DNA of 64,000 nucleotides from Winogradskyella sp046545555 (GTDB taxonomy: Bacteria; Bacteroidota; Bacteroidia; Flavobacteriales; Flavobacteriaceae): contig NZ_JBHZTH010000001.1 of NCBI RefSeq assembly GCF_046545555.1, forward strand, positions 806,001 to 870,000, given 5' to 3'. This document shows positions 6,278 to 15,674 of the stretch, piece by piece. The notes beneath the pieces were generated by a model. It was not told where the DNA came from. It saw only the letters and a list, made by a program, of their open reading frames with translations, and made no database searches. The position numbers were made by a program, and so were the translations under genes. Every line of letters starts with the position of its first letter. Position 1 is the stretch's first letter.

Positions 6278-8809
6278 TTATTGTTTAATAATTTTAAAAA
6301 CTCGGATGTTATTTATTCTAATATAATATAAACCAGATTGCAATGTAATTAAGGATACCTCATTGCTTCTTCCTGTTTTGATAACTCTTCCTAGTGAGTC
6401 TGTAAGAAGCCAGTTGCACTCATAACTTAAATTTATTTTTGAACTAGTTGGATTAGGAAAAATCTGAAAATTTGAGAAACTATGATTATCCGAATTACTA
6501 AGTGTGTTTTCTAAAAACCATTGCGCAGTACTTTCAGTGCTTATTAAACCTGCAGATGAAAAATTTCCTGCTGCAAATATTCTATTAATTCCGTCTCCAT
6601 TAGCTGCAAATTGTAATGAATTTATTTTAACATCTACACCGACGGCAGTATCTGTTCCCAAAGGAGTCCAATTATTCGTGTCGTTCCATTGAACAATATT
6701 ATTAACTATAATTCTATTTGATACATTGTTATTTGCTATTCTAAAATTTCCGCCTGCATAAAGGTTTGTCCCATCATGTATTAACGTGTTCACAATATTA
6801 CTTAATCCATTACCTAAAGCTGACCAAGTCGTGCTACTTTTATTCCATTTAGCAATCCTATTTACCGTAATACCGCCAGCAATAGAAAAATTACCACCAA
6901 TATATATATCAGTTGGTGTCGTTGTTATAGATTGTACAAATCCGCTAGTTCCAGTTCCAAGAGTTCCCCAATTATTTCCGTCCCATGTAGCTATTCTATT
7001 AGCAGATACTCCACCAGCTTCGTCAAAATTTCCACCGACATAAAGGATACCTGTATTATCAATAGCCATAGATCTTATTTCATTATTTGTTCCAGCAACG
7101 GTGTTTGATGCATCTACAAGATTACTCCAGGTGGTTCCATTCCAATAAGCAATATTTCTCGTAGTAAGGCCTCCTATTTCTTCAAATACTCCGCCAGCAT
7201 AAACGTTTCCTAGATTATCAATCTCTAATGCCGCTATAGATCCAATAATTCCATTTCCTAAGGCCTCCCAAGAGCTGCCATTCCATTTGGCAATATTACT
7301 AGTAGAAATATTTCCTATTTCAGAAAATATACCTGCAGCATATACATCTCCATTTGGGGCAATTTTAATGGCATTAATAACACCACTTGTTCCGTCTCCC
7401 ATGGCGTTCCAGCCAGATGTATCATTCCAAAACCCAATATTATTAATTGAAGAACTACCAGAAAGACTAAAATTACCACCATGATAAACATTTCCGTTAG
7501 ATGCTGTTGCTATTGCATTCACTTCCCCACTTACACTCTGATTATTTAATTCACTCCAAACACCAATACCATTTACGGCTTGACCAGAATTTGTAGTGGT
7601 ACCATCTACTAATTTATATATCTGAGAGCTGTTACCATAATCACTGAAGTAGAGTTCTCCGTTTTTGTCAACACCAAAAGAAGAAATAAATTCACCATTA
7701 GTTTGAAAAAGGAGTGTATTGTCCGTAGCACCAGTAGTGGCATTATAATCTAAAGCCCAAACTCTACCACTGATATAGTCACCATAAATGTATTTTGAAT
7801 TAATACTAGGACTAAGACTTGTAATTTCAGAACCACGATATACGTAACCACCTGTTACCGATAAATCACCTTGTGATCTGTCATATACATAAATTGGAAA
7901 TGTAGTAGGCTCACTAATAGTTGTGCCACCATTTGCAACACTGAATCCTTCAAACCGCTTCCATCCATAATTCTCGCCATTTTCAATGATATTTATTTCT
8001 TCAAACGCACTTTGACCTACATCAGCAGCCCACAGTCTGCCAGTGACATCATCAAATGAAAATTTCCAAGTGTTCCTTATACCATAGGCATAAATTTCAT
8101 CAAGTCCAGCGCTACCTAATAAAGGATTATCGCTTGGTATTTCGTAGTTTCCAGTTGGGCTATCTGGATTGGTTTCTGTTGGATTATTCCCATCTAAATC
8201 AATATCTATTCTACATATACTACCAAAAGCAATAGTATTGTCTTGCGCATTATTTTGAGGGTCATTACCACCTCCACCATCTCCTATAGAAATATACAGA
8301 TATCCATCGGGACCGAAAGCAATTTTACCACCATTATGATTACTATTTGTTTGGTTTTTGTCAAATTCAAAAATTACTAGTTCACTATTTGCATCAGCCA
8401 AGTTCGCATCTGTAGCATTGACGCTAAAACGCGATAAAACTACTTTATCAGTGCTAGAACTAATAGGTGCAGTATAGTACACGTAGAAATAACCATTTAC
8501 TTCGTAATTGGGATGAAAAGCAAGTCCTAATAATCCAATTTCTTGACCAAAAGAAAAACCAACTCTATCTGTAATGTCTAAGAAAGTTGACATTTCTGAG
8601 GCTAATACTGATTGATTTCTTGGAAATACTTTTATTCTTCCAGGTTGCTCAACAACAAATAATCTATCTGTAGCGTCTCCAGCATTTTGAATTTCAATTG
8701 GGAATTGAAAATTTAAATTAGGAAATGCTGACTCATAAGTAATTTGAGCATTTAATGTAAATGATAGTGAAAAGATAAATATATAAATAACTGATTTTGA
8801 ATAGGTCAT
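6278..8809 (-). CDS. secreted PQQ-type sugar dehydrogenase-like protein with second beta-propeller and T9SS tail
   Basis: 843 residues from the ATG at 8809; the longer frame adds 21 residues before an obvious signal peptide (SVIYIFIFSLSFTLNAQ), so the internal start is better. Residues about 25-400 resemble the soluble glucose/sorbosone dehydrogenase six-bladed propeller (VVEQPGRIKVF, GLLGLAFHPNY, SNHNGGKIAFGPDGYLYISI, GDGGGGNDPQ). Residues about 415-760 hold seven repeats built around GGNF...G...IAxWNGxxW, which should make a second propeller. The last 65 residues are a Por-type type IX secretion tail (FQIFPNPTSSKINL). Likely cell-surface; substrate unknown. Confidence 0.88.
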   Translation of the reverse strand: MTYSKSVIYIFIFSLSFTLNAQITYESAFPNLNFQFPIEIQNAGDATDRLFVVEQPGRIKVFPRNQSVLASEMSTFLDITDRVGFSFGQEIGLLGLAFHPNYEVNGYFYVYYTAPISSSTDKVVLSRFSVNATDANLADANSELVIFEFDKNQTNSNHNGGKIAFGPDGYLYISIGDGGGGNDPQNNAQDNTIAFGSICRIDIDLDGNNPTETNPDSPTGNYEIPSDNPLLGSAGLDEIYAYGIRNTWKFSFDDVTGRLWAADVGQSAFEEINIIENGENYGWKRFEGFSVANGGTTISEPTTFPIYVYDRSQGDLSVTGGYVYRGSEITSLSPSINSKYIYGDYISGRVWALDYNATTGATDNTLLFQTNGEFISSFGVDKNGELYFSDYGNSSQIYKLVDGTTTNSGQAVNGIGVWSELNNQSVSGEVNAIATASNGNVYHGGNFSLSGSSSINNIGFWNDTSGWNAMGDGTSGVINAIKIAPNGDVYAAGIFSEIGNISTSNIAKWNGSSWEALGNGIIGSIAALEIDNLGNVYAGGVFEEIGGLTTRNIAYWNGTTWSNLVDASNTVAGTNNEIRSMAIDNTGILYVGGNFDEAGGVSANRIATWDGNNWGTLGTGTSGFVQSITTTPTDIYIGGNFSIAGGITVNRIAKWNKSSTTWSALGNGLSNIVNTLIHDGTNLYAGGNFRIANNNVSNRIIVNNIVQWNDTNNWTPLGTDTAVGVDVKINSLQFAANGDGINRIFAAGNFSSAGLISTESTAQWFLENTLSNSDNHSFSNFQIFPNPTSSKINLSYECNWLLTDSLGRVIKTGRSNEVSLITLQSGLYYIRINNIRVFKIIKQ

Positions 8810-8920
8810 TGTTTCTAGGTCTTGAAATGTGAATCCTGAATTAAGATACGCAAGATAACGAAAATTGAGCACGTATCATTTGTTTCAGACCTAGTGTAAG
8901 ATATTTTAGTTGAATCGCAA

Positions 8921-9490
8921 TTAAACTTCATTATACCTAAAGCAAGAAACTTCATGATCATTTACCATACCAGTAGCTTGCATATGAGCATAAATTACCG
9001 TGGAGCCAACAAATTTAAATCCTCGCTTTTTTAAATCTTTGCTGATGGTATCACTAAGAATTGTGTTTGCAGGTGTATCTTTATAATTTCTATGTTTGTT
9101 TTTAATAGGGTTATTATTAACAAATGCCCAGATGTATTTTGAAAAAGAACCAAATTCTTCTCGAATTTTCATAAACGCTATAGCATTACTTACTGTTGCA
9201 TTTACTTTCAGTTTATTTCTAATGATGCCAGCATCTAGTAATAGGTTTTTAATTTTTGGTTGTTGATATTCTGCAATTCTTTTATAATCAAAATTATCAA
9301 AGGCTTTTTTAAAGTTTTCACGTTTTCTGAGCACAGTAATCCAACTTAAACCAGCTTGGAAGGTTTCAAGAATCAAAAATTCAAACAATGTAGCGTCATC
9401 ATAAACAGGCACTCCCCATTCTTCATCATGATAAGCTTCGTATAAAGGGTCGCCAACACACCAACCACATCTATGTTTATCATCTCCCAT
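8921..9490 (-). CDS. tag: DNA-3-methyladenine glycosylase I
   Basis: 189 residues, typical length. Tag excises 3-methyladenine from alkylated DNA. Seen: CGWCVGDPLYEAYHDEEWGV with the N-terminal zinc-binding Cys/His, QAGLSWITVLRKRENFKKAF, and the C-terminal HMQATGMVNDHEVSCF carrying the remaining zinc ligands. It is transcribed alone. Another alkylation-related gene, an alkyltransferase-like protein, lies far away at 43894. Confidence 0.96.
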   Translation of the reverse strand: MGDDKHRCGWCVGDPLYEAYHDEEWGVPVYDDATLFEFLILETFQAGLSWITVLRKRENFKKAFDNFDYKRIAEYQQPKIKNLLLDAGIIRNKLKVNATVSNAIAFMKIREEFGSFSKYIWAFVNNNPIKNKHRNYKDTPANTILSDTISKDLKKRGFKFVGSTVIYAHMQATGMVNDHEVSCFRYNEV

Positions 9491-9570
9491 CTTTGTAAGT
9501 TTTATAAATTAATACTACTAAGGTAACAAGTGTAACATAAATTATGATTAAACAATATTAAATTTGTTTT

Positions 9571-10188
9571 ATGAACGTTTTAGAAAACAACATGATAAAA
9601 AATATAATCTCTAAAAGCTTAGAAAAAGGAATATCATATAAGGACTATCGCGAGTTAGTTTCTAAATTAGTTGATGAGAAATCAACAACAGGAAATGAAA
9701 AAACGGAAGCTCTAGTAAATTATACTATGCTCAATGACCGTCGCATGAAGCGTTGGGATAAGACTGTGAAATTATCTGATGGAGTTAAAAAAGGTATAGA
9801 AAGTTTTAATAAAAAGGTGACCTGGTTAGTATTAACAGAAAGCTGGTGCGGTGATGCTGCACATATTATGCCTGTAATTAACAAAGTAGCTGAACTCAAT
9901 AAAAATATTGATTATAAAGTCGTATTGAGAGATGAAAATGATGCTTTAATGAATGAGTTTCTTACTAACGGAGGAAAGTCTATACCAAAATTAATTGCCA
10001 TTGACACTGATACTAACAAAGTAATTGGAACATTTGGCCCGCGACCATCTTTAGCTACAAAAATGGTAAATGATTATAAGTCTGAGTATGGGAAGTTAAC
10101 TCCTGAGTTTAAAGAAGACTTACAGCGATGGTATAACAAGGATAAAGGGCAATCTACAATAGAAGACCTTTTAGATCTTCTCAACTAA
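9571..10188 (+). CDS. thioredoxin-fold protein with a single active-site cysteine
   Basis: 205 residues. The fold is suggested by VTWLVLTESWCGDAAHIMPVINKVAE, the cis-Pro region GGKSIPKLIAID and the following beta strand (NKVIGTFGPRP). The usual CxxC is replaced by WCGDA, so only the N-terminal Cys remains; it cannot act as a dithiol oxidoreductase. I know such proteins in Bacteroidota as thioredoxin family members of unknown role. No signal peptide, so cytoplasmic. It converges with the TonB-like gene (4 nt overlap). Confidence 0.8.
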   Translation: MNVLENNMIKNIISKSLEKGISYKDYRELVSKLVDEKSTTGNEKTEALVNYTMLNDRRMKRWDKTVKLSDGVKKGIESFNKKVTWLVLTESWCGDAAHIMPVINKVAELNKNIDYKVVLRDENDALMNEFLTNGGKSIPKLIAIDTDTNKVIGTFGPRPSLATKMVNDYKSEYGKLTPEFKEDLQRWYNKDKGQSTIEDLLDLLN

Positions 10189-10919
10189 GATTTACCCTTA
10201 AATAAGAAGGTAATTGTTCCTAATTGATTTTTTTTAGAGGCACTATCGAATTGAACCGATTTGGCGTATTCAATCGCATGATTTGTTAAACATGGATTAT
10301 TTGAATTGGACGAGCCATTTATATAAGCATCAAACACTTCACCTTTTTCATTCACTTTTATACTCACTACTATTTTTCCTCCACGTTCACAGAGATATCG
10401 AGGCGTCTTGTAGTATTCTAAGATTCTATTTTTTAAGGAGTAAGTTAGCGTACTTTTTTCTTTAGCATGTTCGTCAGCTTGTTTTTTATTTTCTAAGCGT
10501 TTACTTAATTCCTCTTGTAATTTTTTATAAGATTTAGTCTCTTCAGAGTTTAGAGCATAAGCATTGCCATTAGAATACGATTTATTGATATTAATTTCTT
10601 CTTGTAAATCAGTAGTTTTTGCTTCTTCGATTGCCTTTGTCGTACGCTCAAAATCATTAGCGCTAACGGTTTTAAAATTGCGCATCATGTCCTTGTATTC
10701 TTGATCTTCGTTAAAAGCTTTATTTGTAGAAGGTGCGTTTAAATCTTCTAGTTTTTCAAGTTCTTCTTCGGTTAAATCTGGTTCTGGTTCCATTTCGTAG
10801 TAACTTTCAGAAATAAAATCACCATGTTGTTTTAGTTGAATACTAAATAAACTAAATACAACAATTCCTGATAAAAGAAATGTTATGAGTAGTGCTTTAT
10901 GTTTATCAATTAGATTCAA
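10185..10919 (-). CDS. TonB-like energy-transducer family protein
   Basis: 244 residues, TTG start. An N-terminal membrane segment (LLITFLLSGIVVFSLFSI) is followed by a charged, Glu/Lys-rich periplasmic helix region (residues about 40-165) and a C-terminal domain (GGKIVVSIKVNEKGEVFDAY...FDSASKKNQLGTITFLF) that resembles the TonB C-terminal fold. The Pro-rich linker of classical TonB is missing and replaced by a likely coiled coil. It may couple to an outer-membrane receptor, but no ExbBD genes are adjacent, so this is inference. Confidence 0.7.
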   Translation of the reverse strand: MNLIDKHKALLITFLLSGIVVFSLFSIQLKQHGDFISESYYEMEPEPDLTEEELEKLEDLNAPSTNKAFNEDQEYKDMMRNFKTVSANDFERTTKAIEEAKTTDLQEEININKSYSNGNAYALNSEETKSYKKLQEELSKRLENKKQADEHAKEKSTLTYSLKNRILEYYKTPRYLCERGGKIVVSIKVNEKGEVFDAYINGSSNSNNPCLTNHAIEYAKSVQFDSASKKNQLGTITFLFKGKS

Positions 10920-11000
10920 AAAAATGAGGTTTATATGACTCTATATACGAATATAAGAACGAAATGGTTTAAAATACAATCCTAATCTCCTGTTAAATGA

Positions 11001-11696
11001 TTATTTCAGTGGAAGCTTATCAATAAATTCTTGAGGTGTTAAAGCATTCTCAATCTTAAATTCACCAATCCTAGTGCGTCTTAATTCAGAAAGATGTGCA
11101 CCAGAATTTAATGCTTTACCAAAATCATGAGCTAGGGACCTTATGTAAGTGCCCTTACTACATACAACTCTAAATTTTAACTCTAAATCATTGATTTGGG
11201 TGATTTCAAATTCTGAAATTTCTACCTCACGAGATTTAATTTCAACAGTTTCACCTGCTCGTGCATATTCGTATAAACGTTTCCCATCTTTTTTTAAAGC
11301 AGAAAAAATCGGAGGAAACTGTTCAATTTTACCAATAAACTGATGCGTTGTTTCGTGTATTTGTTTTTCTGTGATGTGATCTTTTGGAAACCTATTATCT
11401 ATCTCTGATTCTAAATCATAAGAAGGTGTAGTTGCTCCCAAAACAAAAGTCCCAGTATATTCCTTTTCCTGACCTTGAAATGTATTAATTTGCTTGGTCA
11501 TTTTACCAGTACAAATAACTAGTAGACCAGTAGCTAAAGGGTCTAGAGTGCCAGCATGCCCAACCTTAATTTTTTTAATTGAGAATGCCTGTCTTATGGC
11601 CCAACGTAATTTATTAACAGCTTGAAAAGATGTCCATGTTAGAGGTTTATCAATTAATAAAACCTGCCCATTTTTAAATTCTTCTTCGGTAGTCAT
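11001..11696 (-). CDS. truB: tRNA pseudouridine(55) synthase TruB
   Basis: 231 residues from the ATG at 11696, which shares its A with the uppP stop (TAATG), implying translational coupling; the longer frame would add a Cys-rich 15-residue leader that is only read-through of uppP. TruB makes Psi55 in the T loop of tRNAs. Motifs: LLIDKPLTWTSFQAVNKLR, KVGHAGTLDPLATGLL with the catalytic Asp, GTYIRSLAHDFG. It is the last gene of the uppP-truB pair. Confidence 0.96.
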   Translation of the reverse strand: MTTEEEFKNGQVLLIDKPLTWTSFQAVNKLRWAIRQAFSIKKIKVGHAGTLDPLATGLLVICTGKMTKQINTFQGQEKEYTGTFVLGATTPSYDLESEIDNRFPKDHITEKQIHETTHQFIGKIEQFPPIFSALKKDGKRLYEYARAGETVEIKSREVEISEFEITQINDLELKFRVVCSKGTYIRSLAHDFGKALNSGAHLSELRRTRIGEFKIENALTPQEFIDKLPLK

Positions 11697-12487
11697 TAGA
11701 GTAGTGACCAGATTATAGCAACAACACCTACAATGATGCAATAGATAGCAAAATAGCTAAGTTTACTTTGTTTTACGAGCCTAATCATCCAAGTACAAGC
11801 GATTAACCCAGATACAAATGCTGCAATAAAACCAAAACTCAATGCCGTAAAATTGGAGCTGTCATAGGTTAAATCTCCACCAAGAATATCTTTTGCAATT
11901 TTCCCAAAAATTAATGGTACCACCATTAGAAATGAAAATCGAGCAGCTTTAGTTTTATCATTTCCTAAAAGAACGGAAGTGGAAATTGTAGCACCAGATC
12001 GTGATATACCTGGAAGCATGGCAATAGCTTGTGATATACCAATAATGAATGCATTAGAGAACGATACTTTTTTTTCTGTATTTTTTGCACTGTCAGCCAA
12101 GAATAATAAAACTGCTGTTACAATAAGCATACAACCTACTAATAGAATGTTCCCTCCAAAAAGCGCTTCTAGTTGTTCTTCAAAAAATAAACCAACTATA
12201 ACGGCAGGTATCATAGATACAGCAATTTTAGAAATAAACTGCAAATCTTCATTCCACTGAAACTTAAAAATACCTTTTAGAATTTCTAAAATGTCTTTTC
12301 TAAAAACGACTATAGTGCTTAATGCAGTGGCAAAATGTAGTACTACAGTAAACATTAAACTTTCTTCTGGTACTGAGTTATCACCAAGAATTGCTTTTCC
12401 TAGTTCTAAGTGTCCGCTACTAGAAACAGGTAAAAACTCAGTTAAACCTTGAATAATTCCTAATAATACTGCGTCTAAAATTTCCAT
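11696..12487 (-). CDS. uppP: undecaprenyl-diphosphatase UppP/BacA
   Basis: 263 residues, integral membrane protein with about eight hydrophobic segments. It dephosphorylates undecaprenyl diphosphate to recycle the lipid carrier for cell-wall synthesis and can confer bacitracin tolerance. Motifs: GLTEFLPVSSSGHL and LPGISRSGATIS, the two active-site regions of the BacA family. In related genomes I know it directly after a DUF3098 gene; here they are separated by the inserted plus-strand operon. Confidence 0.96.
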   Translation of the reverse strand: MEILDAVLLGIIQGLTEFLPVSSSGHLELGKAILGDNSVPEESLMFTVVLHFATALSTIVVFRKDILEILKGIFKFQWNEDLQFISKIAVSMIPAVIVGLFFEEQLEALFGGNILLVGCMLIVTAVLLFLADSAKNTEKKVSFSNAFIIGISQAIAMLPGISRSGATISTSVLLGNDKTKAARFSFLMVVPLIFGKIAKDILGGDLTYDSSNFTALSFGFIAAFVSGLIACTWMIRLVKQSKLSYFAIYCIIVGVVAIIWSLL

Positions 12488-12515
12488 AGCACAAAAGTAG
12501 CATTAATAAGAAACG

Positions 12516-12569
12516 ATAGACAAAAAAATATTAAAAATCATTTTATACCTAAGATTAATATTTGTCTAT
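12516..12569. promoter_or_regulatory. nine-bp inverted repeat in the uppP / glycosidase divergent region
   Basis: ATAGACAAA (12516-12524) and TTTGTCTAT (12561-12569) are exact reverse complements with a 36-nt AT-rich spacer. They sit in the 155-bp region between uppP and the divergent glycosidase gene, so they could be half-sites for a looping or dimeric regulator. No consensus -7 box is evident beside them. Confidence 0.4.
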
Positions 12570-12642
12570 AATTAAATTCGAATTAAGATTTTTATTCTAA
12601 TTTTAGAAAACTTTCAGTCGACTAAGGATTCAATAAGAATAT

Positions 12643-13959
12643 ATGATAGATAAAAATTTAGTAAAAGGAGCAATAAATGTTCTCAATTCTAATTTTAACG
12701 ACCAACAAGGATTTACAATTCCATGTGAAGGTTTATATCCTTTCCAATGGCATTGGGATTCTGGTTTTATAGCAATTGGTTTTGCTCATTATGATTCAAA
12801 TAAAGCTAAAAGAGAAATAGAGGCTTTATTAAGTGGGCAATGGGCTAACGGTTTTATTCCACATATTGTTTTTCATAACGATAGTGATACGTACTTTCCA
12901 GGGCCAGATTATCATCGTACAGATTTGCATCCAGATTGTCCAAAAAATGTAAAAACAACAGGAATTACTCAGCCTCCAGTCACTGGTTTTGTTTTAAAAG
13001 AGCTTTATGATATCGTAGAAGACAAAGCTGATATGTTAACGTTCATAAAACAAAATATAGATAAAATTTATAAGAATCATCAGCATTTTTATGGCCATAG
13101 AGACCCATATAATGAAGGTTTGGTTTATATCTACCATAATTGGGAATCGGGCACGGATAATTCACCTATTTGGGATGAAATATGGGAAACCATGGATCCT
13201 CCAAAATATAAATACGAAAGAAAAGATACAACACATGTAGATGCTGCTCAACGACCAACCAATAGAGAGTATGATAATTATATCCATCTTTTAGAGATTG
13301 CAAAAGCATATAATTATGATGATGCTAAAATTGCAGAATTATCACCCTTTTTAGTACAAGACCCTCTTTTTAATGCCATACTTATAAAATCTAATTCAGC
13401 ATTAATTGAGCTCTATGAATTGATAGGAGGTCACGAAGAGAAAATAGTTACTTTAAATCGATGGCAAACCAAAGCAAAAGCAAGATTCAATGAGAAGTTA
13501 TTTAATAAAGACTTAAAAGCTTATGTGCATTACGATTTACGAAATGAGAAACAATTGTCCTATATAACTTCATCCTCTTTTACGCCGCTTTTCGCTGGTA
13601 TTCCGAGTAAAGAGCGTGCTTATATTATGGTAAATACTTTAATGACTAAATTTGGAGAGGAAGAGCGTTATTTATGTGCTTCATTTGATCCGCAAAGTGA
13701 TAAATTTAATCCTGTAAAATACTGGCGAGGTCCGGTTTGGATTAATTTAAACTGGCTACTCTTTAGAGGAATGAAATACTATAATTTTACAGACATTGCA
13801 AAACGAATTAAAGCCGATACATTGACTTTAATTGAAGAACACGGTTTTTACGAATATTTTGACTCTCGAAAATCAGAAGGTAAAAATGGAGCTTATGGAG
13901 GTCATAATTTTTCTTGGAGTGCCGCATTAACAATCGACTTATTAAAAGACAAATTATGA
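12643..13959 (+). CDS. GH63-type glycosidase, probable mannosyl- or glucosylglycerate hydrolase
   Basis: 438 residues, cytoplasmic (no signal peptide), close in length to characterised mannosylglycerate/glucosylglycerate hydrolases. It reads as an (alpha/alpha)6 barrel of the MGH1-like GH63 group: FQWHWDSGF, GFIPHIVFHNDSDTYFPGPD, GITQPPVTG, and the acid motif NWESGTDNSPIWD with Asp172 as likely proton donor; the base is probably Glu404 or Glu412 near FSWSAAL. The next two genes encode a symporter and a glycerate kinase, so release of glycerate from a glycosyl-glycerate is the simplest reading. Trehalase- or glucosidase-like activity is the alternative. Confidence 0.8.
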   Translation: MIDKNLVKGAINVLNSNFNDQQGFTIPCEGLYPFQWHWDSGFIAIGFAHYDSNKAKREIEALLSGQWANGFIPHIVFHNDSDTYFPGPDYHRTDLHPDCPKNVKTTGITQPPVTGFVLKELYDIVEDKADMLTFIKQNIDKIYKNHQHFYGHRDPYNEGLVYIYHNWESGTDNSPIWDEIWETMDPPKYKYERKDTTHVDAAQRPTNREYDNYIHLLEIAKAYNYDDAKIAELSPFLVQDPLFNAILIKSNSALIELYELIGGHEEKIVTLNRWQTKAKARFNEKLFNKDLKAYVHYDLRNEKQLSYITSSSFTPLFAGIPSKERAYIMVNTLMTKFGEEERYLCASFDPQSDKFNPVKYWRGPVWINLNWLLFRGMKYYNFTDIAKRIKADTLTLIEEHGFYEYFDSRKSEGKNGAYGGHNFSWSAALTIDLLKDKL

Positions 13960-15662
13960 ATTGGCTAGACTATACAGTAATTGCGGTATACCTCATAGGC
14001 TTTATGGCTATGGGTTACTTTTTTAAAGAGAATAAAAATTCTGAGGATTACTTTTTAGGAGGAAAAAGTTTAGGCTGGTTTCCTCTAAGTTTATCGACTA
14101 TGGCAACTCAACTATCTGCCATTAGTTTTATTTCTGCACCAGCTTTTGTAGGTTTAAAGGCCAATGGAGGTATGAAATGGTTAACTTTTGAGTTTGCTGT
14201 TCCGTTAGCAATGATTGGGATTATGTTTTTTATAATTCCGCCGTTATACAAGTCTGGGATTGTAAGTATCTACGAATATTTGGAACGTCGTTTTTCTAAA
14301 TCTACCCGAAAACTTATCAGTGTTGTTTTTCAAATTAGTCGTGCTTTAGGAACTGGTGTTATGGTGTTTACTATGGCATTAATAATACAGGCTGTTGTTG
14401 GTATAAGTTTCCATTGGACACTTCTAATCATTAGTGTAGTAACTTTAGTCTATTCTTATCAAGGAGGAATGAAAGCGGTAGTTTGGGGTGATGCTATTCA
14501 AATGATAATTTTGTTTGCTGGGCTTATTATTTGCTTAATTATAGGATATGGTTTATTAAAAGACACAGGTACTTTCGAAGGTTTTGATGCTGATAGACTT
14601 CAAGTTATTGATTTTTCTAATCTAGGTTTATTCAGCGGAGAGGATTATGGGTTTTGGCCAATGTTTATAGGTGGATTGTTTTTGTATTTGTCGTATTATG
14701 GTACTGATCAAACACAGGCACAACGCTTATTGTCAGCGAAGAATGAAGGCACTATTAAAAAACTATTACTAGCTAATGGTTTATTGCGATTCCCTGTAGT
14801 TTTAGTCTATTGTATTATGGGACTAATTATCGGGTATTTAGTAACCAGCATTCCTGAGTTTTATGAAAGTATACAGCAAACAACCAAGGTTCACTATCCA
14901 GCAGAGTTTGCTAAAAGTGGTATGAAACCGGATTTAATGATCCCTGTTTTTATTACTAATTATCTTCCTAATGGACTTATAGGAATTTTGATGGTAGGCA
15001 TTATGTCTGCGGCAATGTCTTCATTAAGTTCTACTATAAACTCATTAAGTGCAGTAACGATTGAAGATTTCTTTAATAGTGGTGAAGAGAAGTTGTCTGA
15101 GAAAAAATATATGTTCCTGTCAAAAGGTTTAGTGGTTTTTTGGGGAACCATCTGTATAGCCGCAGCTTATCTTTTTGGTAATAGTCAAAGTACAGTTATT
15201 GAATTAATAAATGCTATATCATCCTTGTTTTTTGGACCAATATTAGCAGCCTTTATAATTGCAATTTTCCTTAAAAAGGTCAATCATATAGGCATGAATT
15301 TTGCTATTGTTACGGCAGTAGTAGTTAATTTAATTTTTAAGTATTTACCAGATCTAGTTTACTTTTTTAGTCAAGGTAGTTTTTATTCTGGTGAAGTTTC
15401 AATTCATACAGCCCTTTCAGAATTTGGGATTAATAATGTACCCGATTTATTTTGGATTTGGTACAACTTTACTGGATTTATTATTGCAGTTATTGTAGCA
15501 GTTATAGTTAGTAAACTCACCAAAAAAGTACCTGCAAAGCAAATGGAAGTATCTTATAGTTTTAATTCTAAGGATCTAATGCAAAAGGAGAGTGTCATTC
15601 TTATTGCCTTTTTCATTTTTATTTTCGTTTTTAGTTATTTCCTTCCAAATATTTTAGGGTAG
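13956..15662 (+). CDS. sodium:solute symporter (SSS family)
   Basis: 568 residues from the ATG at 13956, which overlaps the glycosidase stop by 4 nt (ATGA), so translation is probably coupled; the longer frame only reads back into the upstream gene. About 13 hydrophobic segments; family signatures include NSEDYFLGGKSLGWFPLSLS near the start and SAAMSSLSSTINSLSAV in the middle. SSS proteins import sugars, osmolytes or acids with Na+. From context the cargo is likely the substrate of the glycosidase. Confidence 0.9.
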   Translation: MNWLDYTVIAVYLIGFMAMGYFFKENKNSEDYFLGGKSLGWFPLSLSTMATQLSAISFISAPAFVGLKANGGMKWLTFEFAVPLAMIGIMFFIIPPLYKSGIVSIYEYLERRFSKSTRKLISVVFQISRALGTGVMVFTMALIIQAVVGISFHWTLLIISVVTLVYSYQGGMKAVVWGDAIQMIILFAGLIICLIIGYGLLKDTGTFEGFDADRLQVIDFSNLGLFSGEDYGFWPMFIGGLFLYLSYYGTDQTQAQRLLSAKNEGTIKKLLLANGLLRFPVVLVYCIMGLIIGYLVTSIPEFYESIQQTTKVHYPAEFAKSGMKPDLMIPVFITNYLPNGLIGILMVGIMSAAMSSLSSTINSLSAVTIEDFFNSGEEKLSEKKYMFLSKGLVVFWGTICIAAAYLFGNSQSTVIELINAISSLFFGPILAAFIIAIFLKKVNHIGMNFAIVTAVVVNLIFKYLPDLVYFFSQGSFYSGEVSIHTALSEFGINNVPDLFWIWYNFTGFIIAVIVAVIVSKLTKKVPAKQMEVSYSFNSKDLMQKESVILIAFFIFIFVFSYFLPNILG

Positions 15663-15674
15663 TATATTAAGATT

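Noticed and set aside
8810..8872. Extended start of the two-propeller protein
   Set aside because: It would bury the signal peptide behind 21 residues; the internal ATG gives a proper export signal.
11697..11741. Cys-rich extension of truB
   Set aside because: It is the 3' end of uppP read in another frame; the TAATG coupling sets the real start.
13914..13955. Extended start of the symporter
   Set aside because: Those codons lie inside the glycosidase gene in another frame; the ATGA overlap gives the start.
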